Assembly (NCBI GenBank): GCA_032718565.1
Contig: JAVGVS010000095.1
Span: 452,501 to 516,500, forward strand
Source: Distichodus sexfasciatus
Lineage: Eukaryota > Chordata > Actinopteri > Characiformes > Distichodontidae
Reading direction: 5' to 3'
Length of the DNA: 64,000 bases
Under the pieces are notes generated by a model. The model worked only from the letters and a program-made list of their open reading frames with translations, had not been told where the DNA came from and searched no databases. A program made the position numbers and the translations under genes. Below are positions 54,801 to 64,000 of this stretch, one piece after another (the first letter of the stretch is position 1; every line of letters begins with the position of its first letter).

Positions 54801-57178
54801 ATGGACAAACAAGGCAGGAGTGGCCTTCAGTAGCCGCCCGATGCACAGAACGGAGGGAACAGTTACAGAAACCACTTAATTTATTGCACACTGGATCAAA
54901 ATTTGTATTTAAGCTGAATATTTCTAATGACTTCTAAAAACTTGTTAGGAATTGTAACATGATCTGACTTTCACACTAAAGTCACCATTACATTTCTTTA
55001 ATTATATGCATCTCAACTCATGTGCATCTCAAATAGAATTTTTGCCTAGGTGCACCTTTAATTGAAGGTGTTAGCAGGAAAACCTGGCAGGAGTTATCTT
55101 GAACCTTCCAATTCTTGGAGGCAGCTGCTTTTGCCTTTATTCGGTCTTCATTTCAGTAGCATGCAAAATGAGTAGCAGAAATACTCTTATTGATTGCATT
55201 TAAGGGTTTAATCGTTGCTGGGTGTTACATATAGATTGCGTTTAAATTCAAAACACGTTTCCAGTTTCTGTTTTGGAATTCAGCCTCCATGTTCAAGGGT
55301 CTAAATTTATGGCTTATGCAACCTATTGGTTAGTGGAAAACTTGTTGCCTCTGTAATGCTTCTTACAGTGTATTTTGTATTGAGATTCCCCTCCATCCGT
55401 GAGGCACTTATATTTTCAGCACTTTCCATGCACATCTCTTTCCAGTACAGTTCATTAATGCATACTGCATTCGTAATTTTGCCTGTGCAACATACTGTAA
55501 AAAGAAATAAAAGTAATAACTATCACTGTCAATGGCATCTGGCAAATTAAGCAGAGTAGGTTTGTTAAAGAGCAGTCTGCAATTATCGTGCTCCACACTA
55601 AAGTAGACAAATGATTATGGGCTGTGCTTTTGGAAGAAAATACTTTATGAGGCACAAACCCCTCTCCTTCTTCTCCTCCTCCTTTTCTTTTTTGACATTT
55701 TTTTTACTAATGGACGAAACTGGAGTGGTAAACAGAAAAACTGGTGGGTCCATTTATGCATTACGCTTTGATTGAATTTTGCAAGGATTAAACGTAGGGG
55801 AGTCTGGAGGAAGAGTGAGGAGAGGAAAACAAAATAAACTGCTTGTGTGACCCCAGCAGAGCGAGCGACGGGTGCTCCGGAGGGACGCCTGGTTTTGATG
55901 TGCATGCCTCTGCTCTTCACAGTGTGAAAAGCCTTTTAGAAGTCACCTCTACCACTTCTCACTGTCGCCTCTTAAATTTTCTCAAACCCTTCCGGGATCC
56001 TCGATCCAGGTCTTCACACACCAAATACACATTTTAAAAACCATTCTCAGTCCATTCTCAGTCTAATGGCTTTAGTCGGTGAGTTAGTGATGATGAATTA
56101 TAGTTTAAATTGGCAATAATTGAAGTAAAACAAAATTACATTGTGAATCTTGTTTACTGGTATTTATAACACAATCACATCTATCATCGTTTTGGTTATG
56201 CAGCTAAATAGGCCAAAATAGTGCTGGTTCTTCTGTGTGCTTAATAACCCAGATCTACTAATTACTGAGCCCAGATTGATCCAATTAAACCCTGATTCCT
56301 GCTAAATCGGTTTGCACTGGCAGGACAGATTTGACTTGCTGTAAATATCCGTAATGTGACTTAATCTTGGTAAAAGAATGGACACATGGTATATTGGCTC
56401 TAAAGTAATTATCACAAGATCTTACTGATTCAGAGATCAAATTCTGCTTCTTTACTTTGGCACAGTAGCCATTAGGATCATTTGAGTAACTGAATGATTT
56501 GGAATGGCCTACACGTTCATAGAATGTTAGCCCATGTTAATATCATAGCTTCAATTTGTAGTTAAAGTGTAGAAACAACATGCAAACCTGTGTGATTGCT
56601 TCTGCAGTAAAATGAAAGTAGGTACAAATGTGAAAATGTCACTCAATACAGTCAATTATCTTCTAACAACATGCAGGTGAGATATTAATGCAATGTCAAT
56701 AACAAACACAACTTGCATTCTTGACAAAGCCACCACCAGCATTGTCTAAGAAGGCGCCACCAAGCAGAATTCACCATTTCTGAAAGCTTCAATATAGACA
56801 AGTTTGAAGTGACATTCAACGTAGCAGTACCCTTGTATTATAACTGATTGGTAGTCACTGTTAGGCATCCACATATATATTTTTGTAACACTAGAAAAGT
56901 ACTGGTATTAATTAACATTTATTTAGAGAACAACTCAAACCCCCATCCATATGAAGGAACTTGCAACATGCTAGCATACATCACTAGCAATATTAGCAAC
57001 ATACTTAAATTCTAGTCTTTATTAGACTAGAAAATTATGTAGAGCACTGAAACAATAGTTAACTAAAATTAGCATATGACAATATATAATGTTATATATG
57101 CAAGCCACAGTGTTTCTTTTAACTTTAACGTGTGGCCAACAGCCCTAGCGGCCAACAGATACCACTAAAATTCTGTTT
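54801..57178. other. Unassigned, largely repeat-free; candidate conserved DNA at 55370-55640
   Basis: No mobile element recognised for over 2 kb. 55370-55640 has even word use and homeodomain/Meis-like words (CATTAATGCAT, CTGTCAATGGCATC), the look of conserved non-coding DNA. A pyrimidine run lies at about 55662-55690. No exon called. Confidence 0.4.
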
Positions 57179-57560
57179 GTGTCATGTCTTTTGTTTTGGT
57201 GTGGTGTGCCAGTAATTTCCCTCTGTCCTAACCATATGTGTCTTGATTAGTAATTATGTGTTACACCTGTGTTAACTTTGTTCTTTGTTCCTAGTTTCAC
57301 TGCTCTGGGGTATGTTTCCCAAAATGCTATGTTGCTATGTTAGCAACTAACATGGTGTATATTAGCAATTAACATAGTGTTGCTAGCGTTATGTTGATAA
57401 CATAGATTTTGGGAAACGCACCTCTGGTTGTTTATTGTTTCCTGTTTGGTTCCCACCTCCAGTTAGACCAGTTCTGTTAATCTTTTGGCGTATTATTTAG
57501 TATCTAGTTTGGTTGAATCTGTTATCTTACTGGTTGCATCTGTTTAAGGTTAGTTAGCAC
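57179..57560 (+). mobile_element. LTR-like family, second copy, split by a MITE
   Basis: It is colinear with the reverse complement of 44210-44570: start TGTCATGTC, then GTTACACCTGTG, TTCCTAGTTTC, CACCTCCAGTTAG, CCAGTTCTGTTAATC. The 3' part diverges near 57560. It was interrupted by the 114-bp MITE. Confidence 0.55.
57309..57422. mobile_element. 114-bp palindromic MITE
   Basis: The ends GGTATGTTTCCCAAAATGC and GATTTTGGGAAACGCACC are inverted, with near-palindromic TATGTTAGCAACTAACAT inside. TCTGG lies on both sides (57304-57308, 57423-57427). The host LTR-like sequence is continuous when it is removed. Superfamily not determined. Confidence 0.8.
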
Positions 57561-58847
57561 CCTATTTATGTACGCCCCTTGTTAGGTCTATTTTAGGGGG
57601 GCTTTAGTGCAGGCATGCACTTAACACAATCCAGCAAGAATATGAGTGGAAATAAATAATAATAGGCCTACAAGTAGTTATTATCTGATTAAAATGATCA
57701 TCCTGTTTCCTAACCACAGCTCTAGGGCCTAAGTCCGCCTCTTCCCAACTTTTAGCCCTACTGACGTCCCTGTGTATGCATCTTCCTTTTGTGTCTCTCG
57801 GTCAACAGTTATACGACTCTATGTTGGTATGCTGTATATTTGCGTTAAAGGAGAGATTTTCAGTTTATTGTTTTATGGCTATCGTGCCTGTTTAATTTTG
57901 AAGTCCAAAAAAAGAGTGCTTTACAATGGTGCCACTGCTTCTTCTTTAATGCCAGTGATCAATGTAACAACTTCTTTGGCTATTGTTGCCATTCATTTAT
58001 GTGGTGTCTGTGACTTTAAAGAAAACTTTTTAAGGACACAAGAATTCCCAAAAAAAAACTACTAGCATCAGTGACCAGCCAACATCAGTGGACGACTAAA
58101 TGACACCAAGACCCCATAATTTAAAAATGAAACTGTGCCAGTCCTGGCCATGAAGTCTGAGTAAATATACCCGCTTTGATATAAGAAGGAGAAAGTCTGG
58201 AAAAATATTGCCTTTGAAATTCCATTTCAAGCCATGATGCAGTGATGTCCAGTATATTGAATTGGCCTGGACTGCTCCTATGAAGGGAGACACTGGTTGA
58301 TGTATGGTGCAGGTTATTTCATTCAGACGACATATCTCAGAGCCATCACCAGAAATATAAATGGATATAGTCATACAATCATTTTTTTTTCTCCTCTGAA
58401 GCAGTATTCCTTGCCATATATGAAGCATGGATGTCAGTGGCCGACACTTCTACAGGGGCCATATCACGAGATATGGAGGCTCCATTTCTCTTCTGCTGTC
58501 ATGGCCCTCTATTTTGTTCATTTCAAAGGTTTTCTGCTCTTGTTTGTTTTGGGTTCTCTTTAAGCATTAGTAGGAAAAGCAACTCTCTATCATAAACCTC
58601 TCCACAACACATTGCAAGACACTGCTGAGATTCAGTAAAGAAAAATAACCTATTTACCATTTGCTATACCAAAAGTTGTTTCTTTTAATATATGTAGCAA
58701 ATATATGCCTAAATTTGTTTCCCAGTAATTTTCTTAAGAAAAGTCTGTGTAAATATCATATGTTTATGAACTGCTGATTTTTATGTAATGAATTTCCCTG
58801 TTCTTATAAAATTGAAAGCACGTGCCACACATTTTTAATATATTAGG
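57561..58847. other. Unassigned AT-rich sequence
   Basis: The open frames 57772-58065 and 58096-58428 (minus) show no recognised domain. I see no known repeat. Confidence 0.4.
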
Positions 58848-59440
58848 TAGTGTTAGACCAGTCTTTTCTCGGAAACGGTCGTATTTGTACTCGGGCTTGT
58901 CATGGACTCGGACAAAGTGGACTCGCGATTTTATTTTAGCTGAGACCACAACTCTGAGAATATTACTATTAAAACTCTTCGAGTTTGACCCAGGCATTTG
59001 CATTGTTTATTAAGTGTTTTAATAACTCAGAATCACAAGATTTTGAACTTATTGGACATTATATTCTTCCTCTGTATGTAAAATAATTTCTCAGTAATTC
59101 TATGCTCAAAAACTAAAATAATTGTGAAAAATGGCATTAACTACATTATTCGTGAAGTTAGTGCTTGCGACTCTAATATGGAATGCCATCATGCACAAAA
59201 ACTGAGTGTTGATCACACATGATGTGATCAGTTTGGATAACTGCTTTCGGTGAAGCCATTTCCTCATTAAAGATATGTAAGAGAGAAATATTGAATAAAC
59301 ATATTTAATGTTGCTTAGGCTTTGCGTGTTCCATTTATTTGTCATGTGGTGTAAAACATCGGTCTGGACGGTCTTGACTCAGTCTTGCCCCACCCTGGTC
59401 TAGGTCTTGTCTCGATCTCTGCACTTCAGTTCTGCCCTGT
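58848..59440 (+). mobile_element. hAT-like family Y, copy C (longest)
   Basis: It begins TAGTGTTAGACCAGTC and contains CTTGTCATGGACTCGGACAA, shared with the reverse of copy B, then the GTGATCAGTTTGGATAACTG to CATGTGGTGTAAAACAT block shared with copy A. It ends in GTCTTG-rich sequence without a clear right terminus. No transposase. Confidence 0.65.
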
Positions 59441-61483
59441 CGGCTAAGAATCTCACATAAGGTGTTCTTTGTGAAAACAGTGTAATTGGGTTTTTAGAAC
59501 AAAGATCTTCTGAAGAGCGGTTGGTGAATGAGGGCCAGTTGCCTTTAACACTAGTAGCAAGAGAAGCACCACTGTAGTTTCTCAGTTTGACATCATAAAA
59601 CTGCCGTCCTCTACTGGATACAGGTTCTGGGAAAGTGGGTCACTTTGGGACAGTAACAGCCATCAGGATCATTCCTGTCACTTCCGATCACTACCACTGT
59701 GTATTTTCAGAGCCCAAAACATCAGGAACGCTGTAGCCTCCATCAGAAATTCCTATGTTTGGGCAAAAATGTTTCTCTCCCTGAATGTCAAGTGCAAACC
59801 CTTAAGCTTCAGCATGTAATTGGTGTTTTGCAAGAGTTCAGTTTTATGCAGAACACTTAGTGCCTGGGCGCTGCTGACAGTAACCATCCCAGTAGTATTG
59901 TATTCATGTTTTGCCCTGAATTTGCTTAGTTTTGGCAGTGCAAGGGAGAACATGCCGGCCTGTAACATCTTCAAAATTTTCTAAAAAACATTACATATCA
60001 ATACTTGTTTTAAAGGTTTATTATTATAAAAATAAGGCATAAGAACTTGAGGAAGCTCCAGGTGGCTTTTTATGGCTGTTCCTGGAGAAATCCATGAGAT
60101 TTTGACTCAACTAAATGACCAGACAACAAAACACCTCACTTCCATTTTTTCTGAAGAGTATATTTTGAAATGTAATGCCTCTTAAATGTGAAAAACACAT
60201 TATCCACAGCTGTCTAAAACTAGAAATGGCTTGAATGAGCTTTTTATTAGTTTATTCCAGCATACTAAGTAGCACAACTATTTGTATGCCAGTATATGTC
60301 TGGTAGCTAAAAGGATGGAGTAAAAAGAGAAGCACTACACTACAGACAAGGTTGCTGCTTAATGTCAGCACACTTCAGGACCTTGTTTATGCAGTACTCC
60401 CTTTGGTCCTGTATGTTATCAAGCCTTACCTATCTATTCATTTTCTCAGCTGACTGCCACTCGGTCATCTCCATTTCCATCTCAGTCTCTCTCCCACTGC
60501 ATGCTCTCAATTCAAATTTTTCTTTTCTCTCTGTCGGTGTTCTGGCCTGTTTGCTTTATTGTCCATTATATTAACTTGTTATGAAAATCATATTCAGCTA
60601 CGTGTTTCACTCCTTACTACTACTGGCCAAGATTTTTAACACTATTTTTTACATAGATAAGAAAAAAATAGACAATCATGCAGTATATGCATAGAACTTA
60701 ATTTGGCAACTTCAAATGAAAATGTATGGAGACAAAATCTGGCTTATTTCTATATACATGCAGCATATTGTTGTTGTAAAACATGGGTCTGAGAGTTTAT
60801 TTCAGTTGAATCTAAAAGAACAGCCACTGAAACACATGGAGGATGCTATTTGAATGATTGACTTCCAGCTAAAATATTAATTGCAGCAAATTCATCTATT
60901 GTATGCATTACATGCATCTAACAGTCATAACTAACATTTGCATCCTAGATATTCTTGCCAAGATCATCTCATAGATTTTATGAGTGCCTGACCTAAGCCA
61001 TAAGAAATATTTATTTCACATACATACACACACACACCTAGATATATACATATGCATACATAACATTTATACATACATACATACATATGATTCACAACCA
61101 GAAAACATGCTTTTAGCTGTTTTGGAGTAAACCCAGCAATATGATGGCTAGAATTCATTACCATATGACCACATTAGAGGGTTTTATTCCTAATAGAATT
61201 ACAGTGTGCTTGTTAAGACAGCTAATTAGACATAGAACTGGTGGTAAATAAGTTAATTATCTTTCAGATGAAATCTGGAAGGACACAACACAAGTGGATG
61301 CCGTCAATGGAAAAGAAAAATGGCGGAAATGTGCTAATGAGACATATGTGTTGAAGAGGGTACCCTTTTTACATTTTTGACAATATGGTTCACTGAAGAG
61401 AGGTGGAAAACAACAGTCTCGCCTGCACTTGAGACTTACAGCTCAGTCTGCAACAGGAGTACATCAGCTGTAGCCTCCATGGT
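59441..61483. other. Unassigned AT-rich sequence
   Basis: No repeat family recognised apart from the (CATA)n at about 61018-61088. The small frames (59753-59974, 60362-60574) carry no recognisable domains. Confidence 0.4.
61018..61088. repeat. (CATA)n/(CA)n simple repeat
   Basis: Runs of CATACATACACACACACAC and CATACATACATACATA, interrupted. Confidence 0.9.
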
Positions 61484-62357
61484 CAGAGGTGGGCAAAGTA
61501 GCTAACTTCATTACTTAAGTGAAAGTACAGATACCAGTAGTCAAATGTTACTCCAATACAAGTGAAAGTCGTACAGTCAAATTCTTAAGTTAAAGTACTG
61601 AAGTACTTATTTTAAAAAATACTTAAGTATTAAAAGTACATCTTTCACTGCATTGTTGCATTTTTGCTACAACACTTATAATACCTAATGGTTCTGACTA
61701 GCCTGTAGAACCTGTAGAATATAGAACTGGTAGAATGTTACAGAATGAAACAACTTAAACTGATAAAGAAAACCAGTCATTAATTTATTTTATTAATTAA
61801 TTGTAAAGACTACACACCAAACAAAACAGCATGGTAGTGTTCTGACACAGCTCTGGCAGTGTGTGCACACATATCTGTGTATGGTAATCAGGAGGACAGT
61901 GCAATAGCTATAAATCCAGCTCACAACATCAAATCAACATTCCATTCTGTTTAAAAACCAGCTCTAGCTTCATGACTTTCCAACAGCAACAATGTTTTAA
62001 TCAAGACAGAAAATGGCAGAACTGTCTGAACTTGGTTTTATAGTTCCAGTCTACAGTACAGGCGTGATGTAACCCTAATGATTACTGATACTGTAACCTG
62101 TCAAACAACCAGTTTTAGTTTTAGTTTTAGAAAAGGGGGAATAACATCCACTTCATACACAGATTTAAAAGTAATGAGTAACGAGAACCTTAATAGAAAT
62201 GTAGTGAAGTAAAAAGTGCAGTATTTGTCTTTAAAATGTAGTGAAGTGGAAGTCATAAGTTTCCAAATAAAATACTACTCAAGTGAATTACAGATACTCA
62301 GAAACTCTACTTAAGTGCTATACTCAAGTAAATGTATTTAGTTACTGTCCGCCTCTG
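61484..62357. mobile_element. 874-bp non-autonomous hAT with perfect duplication
   Basis: The ends CAGAGGTGGGCAAAGTAGC and AGTTACTGTCCGCCTCTG are inverted. TCCATGGT is repeated exactly at 61476-61483 and 62358-62365. Subterminal ACTTAAGT/GAAGTA words flank both ends, the hallmark of a common fish CAGAGGTGGG hAT. No transposase. A short TTTTAG run lies at about 62111-62129. Confidence 0.93.
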
Positions 62358-62365
62358 TCCATGGT

Positions 62366-63943
62366 TAGATGATGCATATAATATGGCTTTTTGAGGGAAA
62401 AGACTACTAAAAAGAGTAGTTTCCCCACTTTTTTAAGTGCACTGTGGACAAGCTCATTCCGATGGGGGGAGGGGAATTCAATAGTGATTTTAAAAATATT
62501 TCTTTGTGGGTTCTCTCTTTAGAAAATTCAATTTTTAAACAATTAATACATGATCTGTATGCATCCTTTTCAGTGAATAATATAACAATTGTGAAAAGAT
62601 TTTTAAAGGTCTACTTGTACTAAATGATAGCCATCGGCTGGGGCTACTGGGCAACTTGCCCGATCAAATCTACTGATAATCCGGCCTTGGCATTGCCTCC
62701 CAATTTCAGTTGAAGTTTCTGCTGATAATGAGTGACAAAATTTGTACTGCACAGGATTTTCAAAATTCATTAAGCTGAATTTTTACATATCTTTGTTTAA
62801 TGTTTTTTTTATTACATAAGTGATTAAATACATTTTAATCAGGTATAACTCCAGCATCCAACATCTGAGAAAAGCATCAGATTTTTATTAAGTAGAGCTG
62901 TTTCAACTCCCTTAAGGAAATTTCACAATCTAGACATTAAATAGGAAACAGAGTGATCAAATATCAAAACGAATGTACGATTGAATGTTCAGTTGAGAGG
63001 CCATAGGTTCAGTGAATACAGAATCACATGCTAAGTTAGTAGAACGCATTAGACACAGTAAGCTCTATCAAACCTTTCTGAAACCTAGATATAAATGTGT
63101 ACGACTATACTCAAAAACCTCAACAGATAACTAAAGAAGCTCAGATGCTGGAAGGCTCAAAACAATGAGACGACAGCCTGTGGTTATGCCTGACTAGAAA
63201 GTGGTCTGCGATCTCAGATTCTGATTGTTGAGGTAGAACTTTCAGTCTTTAGTTTCTTTTTGTTAAATTTAGCATGACCCTGCATCACTGCAGTATAAGG
63301 TAAGCGTAGGTGGATCCAAGTCAAGTAATTCTTCAACTTCCAAATTAGACTTAGCACAGTCATACTTTAAATTACATTAAAAGTTTATGACCAAGGCAAA
63401 TTAAATTAGAGGCCCAAGTTTGGAACCAAGTGCAATTTACGTATTGATTTTTTAAACAATGACATTAATTTATCACTTTGGTGTGAGTGTATGAGTTTAG
63501 TGCAGAATGAATCTGAGGAGGAATGCTCAGCATGACTAATAATAAACATTTATCTCATAGTATTCTATGTATTCCCAAAGCAATTACTGTGCTAAAAGGG
63601 TCTTTGTTGGATCCAGGAGTGAATTTCCAGTTGGCCAGCTACATAAAATATATGATGCCAAAAAAAGAAAGTGTATAATTCTAGGCTCAATCGCTGCCAG
63701 CAAAAACACATAGATGGCAGAGAGCTGCACATTTTAAGACTTATATTTAGACCTGCCTATTTTAAGATGTGTATTTACATTACATTTCAGGAATTCATGC
63801 CTTCCTTTGTCCAAACGTTAATCCTCCTCTTGTATATAAATAGTCAGGTTAAGAAGGAGAAGACAATGCAATGAGGATTGCTTCTTATAGTCATTTGTTA
63901 ATCTCTTACCACCTTTATGTACAAGCATTTGCTCTCAGTTTTA
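62366..63943. other. Unassigned AT-rich sequence
   Basis: No gene or known repeat seen. Confidence 0.4.
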
Positions 63944-64000
63944 TTAACCCTTATAGCCCTAAGAGAATTTGAGCCTTTGTTTTTAGGCTTATTCTACTGT
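63944..64000 (+). mobile_element. piggyBac-like end, family P copy 2 (cut by window edge)
   Basis: TTAA + CCCTTATAGCCCTAAGAGAAT and the following TATTCTA match 22706-22765. The element continues outside the window. Confidence 0.5.

Overview
This window looks like gene-free teleost fish DNA. It is AT-rich overall and has no long open reading frame with coherent protein domains. It is packed with repeat families typical of ray-finned fish: tRNA-derived SINEs, mermaid/DANA-like V-SINE copies, a 5S-rRNA-derived SINE, an L2-clade LINE end, Tc1/mariner copies and many hAT-type DNA transposons and MITEs. I cannot name the species. The mix fits a teleost, perhaps an otophysan, but that is inference. 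I see no convincing host protein-coding gene, tRNA or rRNA gene. The window is either intergenic or inside a very long intron.

Layout. 0-8 kb: a 5S-derived SINE followed by a tRNA-derived SINE, then hAT fragments and a SINE pair. 8-21 kb: hAT ends and a nested hAT composite (15.58-16.50 kb), two V-SINE/L2-tailed SINE copies, and a mostly repeat-free stretch at 19.4-20.6 kb containing two inverted octamer sites. 21-34 kb: more SINEs, pieces of one hAT family that can be matched to each other, a piggyBac-like end, (TA)n, V-SINE copies and GC-richer unique blocks. 35-46 kb: SINEs on the minus strand, a Tc1 deletion derivative with near-perfect termini (38980-39532), and an LTR-like element with an 800-bp hAT nested inside it (43295-44570). 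46-55 kb: the richest part. It holds a 638-bp hAT with a perfect target-site duplication, then a 4.57-kb composite bounded by inverted CCCAGATAGCA (47813-52379). That composite carries a terminal-exon-like coding remnant on the minus strand and has captured a decayed Tc1 and two hATs. It sits in a sequence whose uninterrupted relative lies at about 54.0-54.35 kb. An L2 LINE 3' end is at 53126-53920. 55-64 kb: mostly unique AT-rich sequence with another LTR-like copy carrying a 114-bp MITE, a three-copy hAT-like family member and an 874-bp hAT with a perfect 8-bp duplication.

Nothing here works together as a pathway. The main story is layered transposition: target-site duplications and nesting give a relative order of insertion. 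The 47.8-52.4 kb composite is the best candidate for something poorly described. Family names rest on recognised termini and internal motifs read by eye, not on database searches.
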